DNA of 64,000 bases from an uncultured beta proteobacterium (GTDB lineage: Bacteria; Pseudomonadota; Gammaproteobacteria; Burkholderiales; Burkholderiaceae_C): NCBI GenBank assembly GCA_903869595.1, contig CAIPZV010000038.1, forward strand, positions 42,904 to 106,903, given 5' to 3'. Shown in pieces: positions 1-9,291 of the stretch (position 1 is its first letter; each line of letters begins with the position of its first letter). Position numbers and translations under genes: made by a program. Below the pieces are notes generated by a model. It saw only the letters and a list, made by a program, of their open reading frames with translations. It ran no database searches and was not told the origin of the DNA.

Positions 1-305
1 ACATGATTGACACCGCTGGCACGCTGGTTAAAGCCGCCGAAGTGCTGAAAATGCGCGGCGCGAAAAAAGTCTATGCCTACTGCACACACCCGATATTTTC
101 CGGGCCCGCGATTGAACGTATCACTAGCGGCGACGCCCTAGACGAGGTAGTGGTGACCAACACCATCCCCCTGAGCGCGGCTGCTGCCAATTGCCAAAAA
201 ATCCGCCAACTCACCGTGGCGCCGCTGATCGCAGAAACGATTTTGCGCATCGCCAAGGGTGAGTCGGTCATGAGTTTGTTTTCGGATCAGGAAAATCTTT
301 TCTGA
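1..305 (+). CDS. prs: Ribose-phosphate pyrophosphokinase, C-terminal part
   Basis: This is the last third of PRPP synthetase, the cytoplasmic enzyme that makes phosphoribosyl pyrophosphate from ribose 5-phosphate and ATP for purine, pyrimidine, histidine and NAD synthesis. The gene is cut by the window edge. The first readable residues (MIDTAGT, with the preceding codon ending in ac and so probably Asp) match the PRPP-binding loop DDMIDTAGT. They are followed by the conserved HPIFSGPA and VTNTIPL segments. The frame ends with TGA at 303-305. Prs followed by rplY and pth is the usual order in Burkholderiales, which supports the assignment. Confidence 0.95.
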   Translation, partial: MIDTAGTLVKAAEVLKMRGAKKVYAYCTHPIFSGPAIERITSGDALDEVVVTNTIPLSAAAANCQKIRQLTVAPLIAETILRIAKGESVMSLFSDQENLF

Positions 306-402
306 ACGGAGCAAAAGTCGGCGCGCAGTGGCCAGGTGCCCTGCACGCTTTTTGTTAAACCGGAGTCACACTGGTCGCGGTGGACTCTTACAGGAGTAAG
401 TT

Positions 403-1035
403 ATGAAATTTGTCGCTTTTGAGCGCGCTAAGCAGGGTACGGGTGCGAGCCGCCGTCTCCGCATCACCGGTCGCACGCCCGGTATTGTGTATGGCGGAAG
501 CACCCCGGCTACGCCCATCGAACTGGACCATAACGCACTGTGGCACGCCATTAAAAAAGAAGCTTTCCATGCCTCTATTTTGGACATGGACCTCAATGGC
601 ACCGAGAGCAAAGTACTCTTGCGCAATGTGCAAATGCACCCCTTCAAGCAATTGATTTTGCACATCGATTTCCAGCGCGTGGAAGCCACCACCAAGCTGC
701 AAATGAAAGTGCCGTTGCACTTTAGCGGTGAAGAAAATTCGCCTGCCGTCAAGCTGGACGCTTGCTTGATCAACCACGTCGCCAACGACTTGGAAATCAC
801 CTGCTTGCCCGCAGACCTGCCCGAGTTCATCGCTGTGGACCTGAGCAACCTCAAGAAAGGCACCTCGTTGCACGTCAATGACATGAGCCTGCCCAATGGC
901 GTGACGGCTGTCACCCGTGGCAAGGAAAATCCAGTCATCGTATCGGTAGTTACGCCAGTGGCTGAGGTGGTGGAAGCACCTGCTGCTGCCGCTGCACCTG
1001 CCAAAGGCAAGGCTGCGGCCAAGCCGAAAAAATAA
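403..1035 (+). CDS. rplY: 50S ribosomal protein L25, long CTC-type
   Basis: A 210-residue L25/general stress protein CTC family member that binds 5S rRNA in the large subunit. The N-terminal L25 domain (about residues 1-95, with [10 protein letters not shown] and the RNA-contacting stretch around [14 protein letters not shown]) is followed by the TL5/CTC beta domain (about 100-190). The tail is rich in Ala, Pro and Lys ([18 protein letters not shown]). Enteric L25 has only about 95 residues, so this is the long form. The start is supported by AGGAG eight bases upstream of ATG. It lies 97 bases after prs and ends just before a strong terminator. Confidence 0.96.
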   Translation: MKFVAFERAKQGTGASRRLRITGRTPGIVYGGSTPATPIELDHNALWHAIKKEAFHASILDMDLNGTESKVLLRNVQMHPFKQLILHIDFQRVEATTKLQMKVPLHFSGEENSPAVKLDACLINHVANDLEITCLPADLPEFIAVDLSNLKKGTSLHVNDMSLPNGVTAVTRGKENPVIVSVVTPVAEVVEAPAAAAAPAKGKAAAKPKK

Positions 1036-1060
1036 GCGCCTTCTGGCACTTGAGCAAAAC

Positions 1061-1086
1061 GGGCCCGCGCAAGCGGGCCTTTTTGC
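1061..1086 (+). terminator. Rho-independent terminator after rplY
   Basis: A perfect GC stem (GGCCCGC at 1062-1068, GCGGGCC at 1073-1079) with the tetraloop GCAA is followed directly by a run of T residues. It sits 26 bases after the rplY stop and separates prs-rplY from pth. Confidence 0.9.
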
Positions 1087-1164
1087 TGGTGCCAAGGCTT
1101 TGCTCTACCATGGCGCACCGCTGCATTGCGCGCGGTGCCGATAGCGCTTACCGTGAGCCACCGC

Positions 1165-1806
1165 ATGATCAAACTCTGGGTTGGCCTGGGAAATCCGGGT
1201 CCGCAATACGAAGACACCCGCCACAACGCGGGCTTTTGGTTTATCGACGGCCTGGCGCGGCTGTGGAAAACCACGCTGCAGTTCGACCGCAATTACTACG
1301 GCCTGGTGGCGCGCGTCAGCATCCAGGGCGAAAACCTCTGGCTTTTGCAACCGCACACTTTCATGAATTTGTCTGGCAAATCGGTGGGCGCCCTGGCGCG
1401 CTTTTTCAAAATCGAGCCCGGCCAAATATTGGTTGCCCACGATGAGCTGGATTTGCCGCCCGGCCAGGCCAAACTGAAATTCGGCGGCAGCCACGCCGGC
1501 CACAACGGTTTGCGCGATATTCATGCCCAAATGGGCACCGGCGACTACTGGCGCTTGCGCCTGGGCATTGGTCATCCGGGCGATAAGGCCGAAGTGATGC
1601 ACTGGGTGCTAAAAAAGCCGATCCTGGACCAGCGCATCGCTATCGACCAGTGCATAGACCGCGCGCTGGCGGCGGTGCCGGCTTTGTTGGCTGGGGATAT
1701 GAATAAAGCCATGCTGCAAATTCACACAAGCGTGCCGCCACGGCCTAAACTTGCCAAACCTGTAGACAACGCAGCGCCCAGCGCGCCGCCCGAATCCGCA
1801 GCCTAA
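1165..1806 (+). CDS. pth: Peptidyl-tRNA hydrolase
   Basis: Cytoplasmic enzyme that recycles peptidyl-tRNA dropped from ribosomes by cleaving the ester bond. The sequence opens with [15 protein letters not shown] and carries the catalytic His in TRHNAGF (about residue 20), the Asp in HDELDL and the [10 protein letters not shown] segment, all diagnostic of bacterial Pth. I start at the ATG at 1165 rather than the in-frame ATG at 1126, because family members begin at MIKL and the upstream 13 residues are not conserved. The last 30 residues are a Pro/Ala-rich tail beyond the catalytic domain. The protein is 213 residues, slightly longer than usual. Confidence 0.95.
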   Translation: MIKLWVGLGNPGPQYEDTRHNAGFWFIDGLARLWKTTLQFDRNYYGLVARVSIQGENLWLLQPHTFMNLSGKSVGALARFFKIEPGQILVAHDELDLPPGQAKLKFGGSHAGHNGLRDIHAQMGTGDYWRLRLGIGHPGDKAEVMHWVLKKPILDQRIAIDQCIDRALAAVPALLAGDMNKAMLQIHTSVPPRPKLAKPVDNAAPSAPPESAA

Positions 1807-1839
1807 GCCCAGGTGCCGCAGAGCACCGGGCCTGTTTTG
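1807..1839 (+). terminator. Probable terminator after pth
   Basis: The stem GGTGC/GCACC, extended by GCCC/GGGC across a single bulged A, with loop CGCAGA, is followed by TGTTTT. It begins right after the pth stop codon. Confidence 0.7.
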
Positions 1840-1878
1840 TGAAGAATGTTTGTGTGAAGAATGCATCAGGGAGGACGC

Positions 1879-2328
1879 ATGCCTTATTTTTCTATTTTTG
1901 GCCTTGCGCTGGCTATGGCCTGTGCGCAGCTAGCGGCCCAAACTTTGTACCGCTGCGGCAATGAATACCGCGACACACCCTGCCCCAATGGCATAGCGCT
2001 AGACGCGCGCGATCCGCGTACACCGGCGCAAAGCGCCCAGGCCGATAAACAAACTGCCAAAGACAGCGCCTTAGCCCAGCAATTAGAAAAGTCGCGCTTG
2101 CAGTCTGAGGCCATCGCCGCCAAGCGCATGCAAGCGCAGTCGCGGTGGGAGGCGGCGCAACAACAAAAGCGCGCCGCTGATGCCAAAGCCGCGGAACGTG
2201 CGCAGCAGGCGCAGGATGCGGTCGTGCTCAAACCACAAAAAAAGCAGCGCGAGGATATATTCACCGTGCGCAACCCTAAGCCGCCTAAAAATGCCGCGTC
2301 TGCGGCGGCGGCGCCTAAGAGCCCTTAA
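1879..2328 (+). CDS. Small secreted DUF4124-like protein
   Basis: A 149-residue protein with a signal peptide (MPYFSIFGLALAMACAQLAAQ, probable cleavage after AQLA-A). A short Cys-containing segment, LYRCGNEYRDTPCP, then resembles the DUF4124 module seen in many small betaproteobacterial periplasmic proteins. The middle (about 55-125) is rich in Gln, Ala, Lys and Glu and likely forms a coiled coil. The end is basic and Ala-rich. The start at 1879 is chosen because GGGAGG lies four to five bases upstream and the signal peptide begins there. An in-frame ATG at 1861 would add six residues. The function is unknown. Confidence 0.75.
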   Translation: MPYFSIFGLALAMACAQLAAQTLYRCGNEYRDTPCPNGIALDARDPRTPAQSAQADKQTAKDSALAQQLEKSRLQSEAIAAKRMQAQSRWEAAQQQKRAADAKAAERAQQAQDAVVLKPQKKQREDIFTVRNPKPPKNAASAAAAPKSP

Positions 2329-2359
2329 GCGCGCCTATCTTCACCAAGGCACCGCGCCC

Positions 2360-2623
<264 letters not shown>

Positions 2624-3112
2624 TTATTTCCCGCTTTGTAGTTTGGCCTGCAAACGTGCGAGGACCGAGGGCGCGACAAACTGCGCCACATCGCCTTGCA
2701 GGCTGGCAATTTCGCGCACCAGCGTGCTGCTGATGAATTGGTAGCGGCTGTCGGGTGTCAGAAACACGGTTTCGATGTCTGGCGCCAAGGCGCGGTTCAT
2801 GCCCGCCAATTGGGCTTCAAAATCAAAGTCGGTCACTGAGCGCACGCCGCGCAACATGGCTTTGGCCTGGTGCGCCACCGCGAAATCGCGCACCAAGCCG
2901 GTAAAAGGCAGCACGCTCACATTGCCCAGCGGCGCCACCACTTCGCGCACCATGTCCAGGCGCTCGTCCAGGCTGAACAGGGTTTTTTTGTGGTGCGCGG
3001 TGGCCACGGCCACGATGACGGTGCCGAACAGGGCGGCTCCACGGCGGATTAAGTCTTGATGGCCCAGGGTCAGGGGGTCAAAGGTTCCGGGGTAAACGGC
3101 AATCGTACTCAT
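2624..3112 (-). CDS. coaD: Phosphopantetheine adenylyltransferase
   Basis: Catalyses the fourth step of coenzyme A synthesis, transfer of AMP from ATP to 4'-phosphopantetheine. The 162-residue length, the nucleotidyltransferase motif TFDPLTLGH near the N terminus, the substrate-binding segment LRGVRSVTDFDFE and the C-terminal ISSTLVRE motif identify it with little doubt. It is downstream of rsmD (10-base gap) and upstream of the ferredoxin gene, the common arrangement in beta- and gammaproteobacteria. Confidence 0.97.
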   Translation of the reverse strand: MSTIAVYPGTFDPLTLGHQDLIRRGAALFGTVIVAVATAHHKKTLFSLDERLDMVREVVAPLGNVSVLPFTGLVRDFAVAHQAKAMLRGVRSVTDFDFEAQLAGMNRALAPDIETVFLTPDSRYQFISSTLVREIASLQGDVAQFVAPSVLARLQAKLQSGK

Positions 3113-3122
3113 GCTTGCGCTC

Positions 3123-3806
3123 CTAAAGTGGTGGCTTCAGAGGGGTGGCTTGTGTATGGGCTGTCGCTGCCATAGCGGTAGTGGCTTGCGAAACTGGGGC
3201 GATAGGGCGCAGCACATGGGCGTGAACCGCGCCGGCCTTCAGGTGCCGGTGCAAGGACCAACCCAGCGCGGCCAGCGCCTCGGCGCCCCAGGCCACGGGT
3301 GCTTCTAAATAAAGCTGGCCATTGGGCGCAATCGCTGTGCGCGCTGCCGTCAGGGCGCCTTCCCATAAATTGGAGGCAAAGGGCGGGTCTAGAAAAATCA
3401 GCTGCAAGCTGCCAGCGGCTGCGTGCCGCAAAGCGGCCAGCCCATCGCCGCGCTGGATGGTGACGGCTTGGGCGTCCAGCTGCGCCTGCGTGCGCTTGAG
3501 TTGTTCGACCAACTGCGATTCCTGCTCCACCAGAGTCACATGCGCCGCGCCGCGCGAGGCGGCTTCAAAACCCAGCGCGCCAGTGCCGGCAAAAGCGTCC
3601 AGGCAACGCAGGCCTTGCAAATCCTGGCCCAGCCAGTTAAACAAAGTCTCGCGCACCCTATCGGGCGTGGGCCGCAAGCCCGCAGCGTCCACCACTTTGA
3701 GCTTGGTGCGCTTCCACATGCCGCCGATGATGCGGACCTGGTTACCGAGCTTGGCCGCTACGCGCGGCTTGGGCACGGGCTTGGCGGTGGAGGATTTGGG
3801 TCGCAT
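3123..3806 (-). CDS. rsmD: 16S rRNA (guanine(966)-N2)-methyltransferase
   Basis: A class I SAM-dependent methyltransferase that modifies G966 of 16S rRNA in the assembled 30S subunit. Diagnostic features are VRIIGGMWKRTKLKV near the N terminus, RPTPDRVRETLFNWL, the SAM-binding loop DAFAGTGALGFEAASRGA and the catalytic DPPF motif. I start at the ATG at 3806 (MRPKSSTAKP). The frame stays open upstream, but those residues do not resemble the family. The C terminus carries about 25 extra low-complexity residues (Ala/Thr-rich). It is first of the rsmD-coaD-ferredoxin set; ftsY, often beside rsmD in this order, lies at 59.8 kb here. Confidence 0.94.
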   Translation of the reverse strand: MRPKSSTAKPVPKPRVAAKLGNQVRIIGGMWKRTKLKVVDAAGLRPTPDRVRETLFNWLGQDLQGLRCLDAFAGTGALGFEAASRGAAHVTLVEQESQLVEQLKRTQAQLDAQAVTIQRGDGLAALRHAAAGSLQLIFLDPPFASNLWEGALTAARTAIAPNGQLYLEAPVAWGAEALAALGWSLHRHLKAGAVHAHVLRPIAPVSQATTAMAATAHTQATPLKPPL

Positions 3807-4022
3807 GGGGCTATTGTCGTTGTTCGTGAACAAATACCGCAAACCCCCTAGCGTACGCCCACGCGCGCTGTATGTGTAGCTGCCGTTATAGGTCTGGAGG
3901 GTACTTAGTCGGTGTGAATTTGCAAGGTGCATCGGTCCCTACCCGTGAGTGCGAAGGCCAGGGTTCTGCCCAGGTATTAGGATGCTCAGGATTCGATCGT
4001 CCGCAGTGTGAATCGCTTAACC

Positions 4023-4844
4023 ATGTCCTTACTCAGCAATACCCAAAACGCCCTTTTGCGCCAGACCTTGCAAGGCGCCCGCCGCTCGCCACCGCCCGAT
4101 GCGCGGCGCTGGTGCTTGGGTGAGATGCCCCTAGGCTGGCTGAAGCCAGACCACGACGCAGCGCTAGCGCATGAGCTGACAGACACGGTGCTCAGCGGCG
4201 GGCAGCGTATCTGGCAGGCAGCGCATTGGCCGGTGGCGCAGCGTTCGCCGGCTTTGCAGGCAGCGGCGCAGCGCTTGCAGGCGCAAGGCCTGATTCGCGG
4301 TTGGCGCAATGAGTTGTACAGCTACTGGGGTGATACCGGCGGCCAGCCGCATCCCGGTTTGCCAGAGCACTTTCGGCTGGAGCGCGCGGCCTTTCGGTTT
4401 TTTGGTTTGCACAGCCACGCAGTGCATGTCAATGGCTTTACGCCAGACGGGCGTATGTGGTGCGGGAGGCGTGCTTTGAGTAAAGCGACTGACCCCGGTC
4501 GCTTGGACAATTTGGCCGCCGGAGGCTTGCCCGCAGGCGAAACTGTGTTGGACTGCGCGCTGCGCGAGTTGTATGAGGAAGCGGGCTTGCCCGAAAGCCT
4601 GGCGCGGCAAGTGCAGCCCGCTGGCCACATCACCACCGCCCGCATGGAAGCCGAAGGCTGGCACGAGGAAACGCTGCTGGTGTTTAACTTGCAAATTCCG
4701 CCGGATGTGCAGCCGCACAATACCGATGGAGAGGTCAGCGGTTTTGAATGTCTGTCGTTAGACGAAGTGATGCAGCGGATAGCAGCGCGCGATTTTTCAG
4801 AAGACGCGGCTTGCGTGGTGGCGCAGGGATTGCTGCATTGGTGA
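4023..4844 (+). CDS. Nudix hydrolase with DUF4743 N-terminal domain
   Basis: A two-domain Nudix protein. About residues 1-115 correspond to the DUF4743 region (WRNELYSYW and LERAAFRFFGL are typical), and 120-260 form the Nudix fold with the box GLPAGETVLDCALRELYEEAGL split over about residues 161-182. Relatives are linked to thiamine-diphosphate or damaged-cofactor hydrolysis, but the substrate of this one is not known. The start is uncertain. GTG at 4008 and ATG at 4023 are both in frame and neither has a clear ribosome-binding site; I prefer the ATG. It converges with the VapBC pair. Confidence 0.85.
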   Translation: MSLLSNTQNALLRQTLQGARRSPPPDARRWCLGEMPLGWLKPDHDAALAHELTDTVLSGGQRIWQAAHWPVAQRSPALQAAAQRLQAQGLIRGWRNELYSYWGDTGGQPHPGLPEHFRLERAAFRFFGLHSHAVHVNGFTPDGRMWCGRRALSKATDPGRLDNLAAGGLPAGETVLDCALRELYEEAGLPESLARQVQPAGHITTARMEAEGWHEETLLVFNLQIPPDVQPHNTDGEVSGFECLSLDEVMQRIAARDFSEDAACVVAQGLLHW

Positions 4845-4872
4845 GTTTTTAGCGCTTTGGCTGCGGGGGCGT

Positions 4873-5277
4873 TCAAGCCGTCTTCAGTAAGCGTACTTTA
4901 CGTTTTTGATTTTTCAGCAATTTGGCAGCTGCTTGGTCAAAGGTGATGAACTCATGCCCGCCTAACAACTCGCCCTCAAAAGCAATCACGCCGTCGGCAA
5001 AGTCGCCCCCGGTCTGGAGTACGGCCAAGCCAGCTAGCACCGCCGGTGTGTTGCAAACCACTTGATTGACTTGCAGCAAGGTGCGTATTGCATGGCTGAT
5101 TTGTTCTGGGGTATATCGGTAGCCTCGTTGTAGTACCCACACCATTTCGCACAGCGCAGTACTTGGCACGGCCATCAGGCTTGCCGTTTGCAACACTTTT
5201 AGCGCCAAGGCGCTTTGTTTGGCATCATCTTGTGTAGCCAGCCTAACCAGCACATTGGTGTCTAAGGTGAATTTCAC
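4873..5277 (-). CDS. vapC: PIN-domain toxin, VapC family
   Basis: The toxin of a type II toxin-antitoxin pair, a predicted Mg-dependent ribonuclease. The PIN acidic residues are visible: Asp in TLDTNVLVR, Glu in ALCEMVWVL, Asp in GGDFADGVI, and Asp in ITFDQAA. I place the start at the GTG at 5277. It overlaps the antitoxin stop as GTGA, it has AGGGA seven bases upstream, and the resulting protein begins VKFTLDTNV as in other VapC. An upstream ATG at 5292 would add five residues inside the antitoxin. The overlap implies translational coupling. The RNA target is unknown. Confidence 0.9.
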   Translation of the reverse strand: MKFTLDTNVLVRLATQDDAKQSALALKVLQTASLMAVPSTALCEMVWVLQRGYRYTPEQISHAIRTLLQVNQVVCNTPAVLAGLAVLQTGGDFADGVIAFEGELLGGHEFITFDQAAAKLLKNQKRKVRLLKTA

Positions 5278-5519
5278 GTTTTCCCTGCCCACGCCTTGGA
5301 GATTAATGCGTTCATGTCTTCAAGGCTCAGCGCTTTGCTAGGCCTAGGCAGACAGCCCACAAATGCGTCCAACCCATGCGTCGTTTTCGCCTGGAGTGCC
5401 AGTACACCATGCGCGAGCTTGTCCACTTCAATTTGTTGCCCGGGTGTAATGCCCATGTATTGCAGCAACTCGCGGCGTAAAGTTATTTGACCTTTGGCGG
5501 TGACAGTTAATGCAGCCAT
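5274..5519 (-). CDS. vapB: AbrB/SpoVT-type antitoxin
   Basis: An 81-residue antitoxin. The N-terminal swapped-hairpin DNA-binding domain (TVTAKGQITLRRELL, then MGITPGQQIEV) binds its own operator, and the C-terminal half (ALSLEDMNALISKAWAG) should wrap the VapC active site. It precedes vapC with a four-base overlap, the standard order. A 14-base perfect palindrome lies 28 bases upstream and is the likely autoregulatory site. Confidence 0.9.
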   Translation of the reverse strand: MAALTVTAKGQITLRRELLQYMGITPGQQIEVDKLAHGVLALQAKTTHGLDAFVGCLPRPSKALSLEDMNALISKAWAGKT

Positions 5520-5546
5520 GTGTCGTCCCTTTGGGGTGAATAAAGA

Positions 5547-5560
5547 ATGTAATTTTACAT
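5547..5560. promoter_or_regulatory. Palindromic candidate operator of vapBC
   Basis: The perfect palindrome ATGTAA-TT-TTACAT lies 28 bases upstream of the antitoxin start, in an AT-rich stretch that also contains TTTACA on the gene strand (a possible -35). AbrB-type antitoxins typically repress their own promoter through such sites. The role is inferred. Confidence 0.5.
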
Positions 5561-5778
5561 TACTTGTAAAAACCAGGACGCATTTAGATTACTGAGTGGA
5601 CGGTCCGTAATGGGACTTTTCCCACCGATTGTCCCTATAGACCAACGCAATGCTTTTTAGTAATCGCCTTTGTTATGGCCCAAGCCGTTGATGTGATATC
5701 TGCAAGGGCTCGTCCAACTTGCTTTGCGCAATTGGTGCCTTGGGGCAAGCCAAAGCCAGTGAAGCCGTCAATCACCGT

Positions 5779-7152
5779 TTACGCGCTACGCAAATGCCAA
5801 GCCTTTGGCCGCGTAAAAGTGTTTATACCTTCGCGTGACAAAGTCAGGCCCACGCCGGAGTCGCCATGGCCGCTCCAGGGCAGGCGGGGGCTGACGCGGT
5901 CGCAGCAATTCCAGTACACCGTGCCGGCATTCACTTGCGCCAACAGCCGCTGCGCACGCGCTTGGTCAGGGGTGTACACGCCTGCGGTCAGGCCATAGCG
6001 GGTGTCGTTCATGAGTTGCACCGCTTGCGCATCGCTACTGACTTTTTGGATACCGATGATGGGGCCGAAGCTTTCTTCGCGCATCACTTCCATGCTGTGG
6101 TTCACATTAACCAGCACCGTGGGCGCAAACCAGTTGCCAGGCGCGGGGCCGCGCTTGCCGCCGGTGAGCAGCTTCGCACCTTTGGCCAGGGCGTCGGCCA
6201 CTTGGGCTTCCAGCACCGCAAGCTGCGGCGCGCGGGTGATGGCGCCGATATAGGTATCCGCGCTTTCGGTGTCGCCGCTTTTCATGCCATTGACAGTAGC
6301 TACAAAGCGGGCCACAAAAGCGTCGTAAATTTTTTCGTGCACATAAATCCGCTCTACGGAGCAGCAGCTTTGTCCGGTGTTGTACATCGCGCCATCGGCC
6401 AAGGATTCGGCTGCGTTTTCCGGATTCGCGTCATCGCACACATAGGTGGGGTCTTTGCCGCCGAGTTCGAGTTGGAGCTTGATAAAGCGGTTGCCCACTG
6501 CTTGCGCAATGCGCGCGCCGGTGGCGACCGAGCCGGTAAAAAACACGCCGTCAATCCGTTGTTGCAATAAGGCTTGGCCGACTTCGCCGCCGCCTATCAG
6601 GCACACCATCACGTCCTGCGGCACACCGGCTTGGTGCAGCAAGCGGGCAATCGCCAGCCCGGTGTTAGTCGCGTATTCGCTGGGCTTGTAGAGCACCGCG
6701 TTACCCGCCAGCAGCGCCGGAAGGATGACATTGCAGCCGACAAACCAAGGGTAATTCCAGGCGGAGATATTGGCGACGACGCCCAAAGGAATGTGCTCGA
6801 TTTGTTCGGTCATGCCGCCCTCGGACATGACTGTTTCAGTAGCCAAGCAGCCATCGACCTGCGCGAGAAAAAAATCAATCCGACCTAGCAGGCCATTGAG
6901 TTCATTGCGCGAGAGCTGTACCGGTTTGCCGGTTTCGCGCGTCATGGTCAGGGCCAAGGCGTCCATGTCTTGCACCACGCTGGCGCGGAATTTTTCTACG
7001 CAGCTTTTGCGTGTGGCCAGCGGCGTGGCGGCCCAAGCGGCTTGTGCGGCGCGTGCGGCATTGGCTTTGTCGGCCACACTGGCGGCATCGTCCGCGGGCA
7101 AGGTGTTGACCAGTTGGCCGTTGGCTGGATTGAAGATAGACAGGGTGCTCAT
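5779..7152 (-). CDS. NAD(P)-dependent aldehyde dehydrogenase
   Basis: A 457-residue aldehyde dehydrogenase superfamily member. Visible landmarks are the oxyanion Asn in SAWNYPW (N133), the cofactor loop FFTGSVATG (205-212), the general-base Glu in LELGGKDP (about 229), the catalytic Cys in GQSCCS (263) and the late EESFGPI motif. It is the last of thirteen consecutive minus-strand genes and follows the PuuD-like hydrolase by 38 bases. That suggests it oxidises a gamma-glutamyl aldehyde, by analogy with the Puu pathway. A badly decayed second copy of this gene lies at 27509-28229. Substrate is inferred from context only. Confidence 0.9.
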   Translation of the reverse strand: MSTLSIFNPANGQLVNTLPADDAASVADKANAARAAQAAWAATPLATRKSCVEKFRASVVQDMDALALTMTRETGKPVQLSRNELNGLLGRIDFFLAQVDGCLATETVMSEGGMTEQIEHIPLGVVANISAWNYPWFVGCNVILPALLAGNAVLYKPSEYATNTGLAIARLLHQAGVPQDVMVCLIGGGEVGQALLQQRIDGVFFTGSVATGARIAQAVGNRFIKLQLELGGKDPTYVCDDANPENAAESLADGAMYNTGQSCCSVERIYVHEKIYDAFVARFVATVNGMKSGDTESADTYIGAITRAPQLAVLEAQVADALAKGAKLLTGGKRGPAPGNWFAPTVLVNVNHSMEVMREESFGPIIGIQKVSSDAQAVQLMNDTRYGLTAGVYTPDQARAQRLLAQVNAGTVYWNCCDRVSPRLPWSGHGDSGVGLTLSREGINTFTRPKAWHLRSA

Positions 7153-7190
7153 GCGGTACTCGATATAAAAAAACTAAAGCGGGAAAAAAT

Positions 7191-7964
7191 TCAAGCGCGG
7201 GCCGTGCGTGCGGCTTGCAAAAAGTCGTGCAAGAGCGCGCTGTCGTCCATGACGCCGTATTCGGGCTTGTGAAATTCGGGGTGCCATTGCACTGCCGCCA
7301 CCCAGGTATCGCCCGTGTGGCGTATCGCTTCGATAGTGCCGTCGTCCGGGCACAGCGCCTCGGCCACAAAACCGGGCGCCAGGTCTTTAATGCCCTGGTG
7401 GTGGATGCTGTTAATTTTGCGGCTGTCGCTATGGCCCAGCAGCGTCTCCATGCGGGTGCCAGGTACCAGGTGAACATCGTGGAAGAGCCTATCGTAGGCT
7501 TCTCCATCGCGGTGCACCAGCGCCTCTGGCTTTTGCGTTTCGATGTCTTGGTAGAGCGTGCCGCCGTAGCTCACGTTGATCAGCTGCAGGCCCCGGCAAA
7601 TACCAAATACTGGTTTGCCTGCGGCCACAAAAGCGCGCACCAATTCCATTTCATACAGGTCGCGCGCCCGGTCACCAGCCCAGCGCGGGTCTAGCGGTTC
7701 TTCGCCATAGCTGATGGGTGACATATCTACGCCGCCGTGTAGCACCAGGCCGTCCAGCCATTGTGCGTAGTGCTGCGCGGTCACGTCGCCGCGCGCGGTA
7801 TCGCCTACCAGAGCCGGCACCATCACCGGCATGGCACCTCCGGCCATCACCCAGTGTGGTACCGACTGCTCCAGGTATTGCAAGGTTTTTTTGGCGAAGG
7901 CTGGGCGCTTGTCGTCGGGGTACAAAAAACAGGCGCTCACGCCAATCTTGGGGCGGTCAGTCAT
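7191..7964 (-). CDS. PuuD-like gamma-glutamyl hydrolase (class I glutamine amidotransferase)
   Basis: A peptidase C26 / class I amidotransferase-like hydrolase of 257 residues. Nucleophile Cys123 lies in the elbow FGICRGLQ, and the catalytic His228 and Glu230 in QWHPEF. E. coli PuuD, of the same family, cuts gamma-glutamyl-GABA to glutamate and GABA. The flanking aldehyde dehydrogenase, alcohol dehydrogenase and GS-like ligase fit a gamma-glutamylated intermediate, which this enzyme would release last. The start is the ATG at 7964 (MTDRPKIGVSAC). An in-frame TTG two codons upstream is less likely. The same upstream bases (CATGGTCAATGCA on the plus strand) recur beside the pseudogene at 28231. 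Confidence 0.88.
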   Translation of the reverse strand: MTDRPKIGVSACFLYPDDKRPAFAKKTLQYLEQSVPHWVMAGGAMPVMVPALVGDTARGDVTAQHYAQWLDGLVLHGGVDMSPISYGEEPLDPRWAGDRARDLYEMELVRAFVAAGKPVFGICRGLQLINVSYGGTLYQDIETQKPEALVHRDGEAYDRLFHDVHLVPGTRMETLLGHSDSRKINSIHHQGIKDLAPGFVAEALCPDDGTIEAIRHTGDTWVAAVQWHPEFHKPEYGVMDDSALLHDFLQAARTARA

Positions 7965-8090
7965 GGTCAATGCAAAGAATAAGTAGTGGGTAAATAATCG
8001 TGGGCCAGCAGCATTTCAAAACCGCAGCTCGACCCGCGTGGCGTGGCGGGCGCAGGGACAAAGTACACAGCCGGGTTTACCAAGCGCAGC

Positions 8091-9224
8091 TTACAGGGCC
8101 TGGCCGAACAGGCGCTCAAAATCGGCCGCCGTGCAAGGGCGTGGATTGGTCTGGTGGCAAATATCGGCCTGTGCGATTTGTACTAGGCGGGCGATATGTT
8201 CTTCTTTCACGCCATGGGCCGCTAAGCCGCCGGTAATGCCGATACTGGTCTTGAGCGCTTTGAGCCAAGGCACCAGTGCTTTGCCGCCGCCGGTAAGGCC
8301 GCAGACATGCGCGAGTTCGTCAAACTTGGCGGGCACGGCTTCAAAGTTCCAAGCCAACACGGTATCGATCATCAAGGCGTTGGCCAGGCCGTGGTGCAGG
8401 TCACACACTGCGCCCAAGGCGTGCGCGCAGGAATGCACCGCGCCCAAGTCCTTTTGAAAGGCAATCGCGCCCATCATGGAGGACATCATCATGTCGCTAC
8501 GCGCTTGCAGATTGCCGGGCTCTTTCACGGCGGCCTGCAGCGCAGCGGCGGCGATGCGTGTGCCCTCCAGCGCAATGCCATCGCACAGCGGGTGGTAGGC
8601 CGGGGAGAGGTAGCTTTCGATGTTGTGGGTGAGTGCGTCCATGCCGGTGGCGGCGGTGACATGGGCCGGCAAGCCCAGGGTGAGTTCGGGGTCGGCAAAC
8701 ACCATGCGCGCCAAAATTTTGGCGCTGAACACCACACGTTTTAAGTGCGTGTCGTTCTCGCTGACCACGCTGGAGCGGCCCACTTCCGAGCCGGTGCCCG
8801 AGGTAGTGGGCAGGGCCACAAAGTAGGGCAGCGGCGCGCTGATGGGGCGCACCTGCGGATGGTCCCACACGTATTCCAAAATATCGCCCTCGTGGGTGGC
8901 GGCAATACCGACCACCTTGGCTACATCCAGCGCTGCGCCGCCGCCAAAGCCGATGATGCAGTCGGCTTGATGCGATTTATAAGCCTCTGCACCATCCATC
9001 ACCTGGCTACAAGTGGGGTTGCCGAATACGCCGGAGAACACCGCGACGTCCAGCCCCGCCAGATGCGATTGAAACTCGGTCAGCACCGGCAGCGCGCCCA
9101 GCGCCCGGTCGGTCACGATGAGCGGGCGCTTGAGGCCAAGTTCTAGCAAATGGACAGCCACTAGTTTGCGTGCGCCAGCGCCGAAACGGATGGGGGTGGG
9201 GAAGGAGAAAGACGTGATGCTCAT
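8091..9224 (-). CDS. Iron-containing (type III) alcohol dehydrogenase
   Basis: A 377-residue Fe-ADH. The NAD-binding loop GFGGGAALD (92-100), the motif PTTSGTGSE (139-147) and the metal ligands D196, H200 (GMDALTHNIE), H264 (AVHSCAHAL) and H278 (LHHGLANA) are all in place, so it should be active. It oxidises an alcohol to an aldehyde or the reverse. It lies between the GS-like ligase (67-base gap) and the PuuD-like hydrolase (126-base gap), all on the minus strand. This makes it the natural candidate for oxidising the hydroxyl of a gamma-glutamylated amino alcohol before the aldehyde dehydrogenase acts. The classical polyamine Puu pathway lacks such an enzyme. Confidence 0.92.
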   Translation of the reverse strand: MSITSFSFPTPIRFGAGARKLVAVHLLELGLKRPLIVTDRALGALPVLTEFQSHLAGLDVAVFSGVFGNPTCSQVMDGAEAYKSHQADCIIGFGGGAALDVAKVVGIAATHEGDILEYVWDHPQVRPISAPLPYFVALPTTSGTGSEVGRSSVVSENDTHLKRVVFSAKILARMVFADPELTLGLPAHVTAATGMDALTHNIESYLSPAYHPLCDGIALEGTRIAAAALQAAVKEPGNLQARSDMMMSSMMGAIAFQKDLGAVHSCAHALGAVCDLHHGLANALMIDTVLAWNFEAVPAKFDELAHVCGLTGGGKALVPWLKALKTSIGITGGLAAHGVKEEHIARLVQIAQADICHQTNPRPCTAADFERLFGQAL

Positions 9225-9291
9225 AGAAAGATGCCTAAAAATATTGCTGATGGTGGCTGGGTATAACAGGCGGGGATTGTGCGCCGCCGCT

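Noticed and set aside
366..1292. A 308-residue open frame on the minus strand opposite rplY
   Set aside because: It is the antisense shadow of rplY and the start of pth, with no domain or ribosome-binding site.
5675..6570. Overlapping plus-strand open frames opposite the aldehyde dehydrogenase
   Set aside because: They mirror the codon pattern of the intact minus-strand gene and show no motif.
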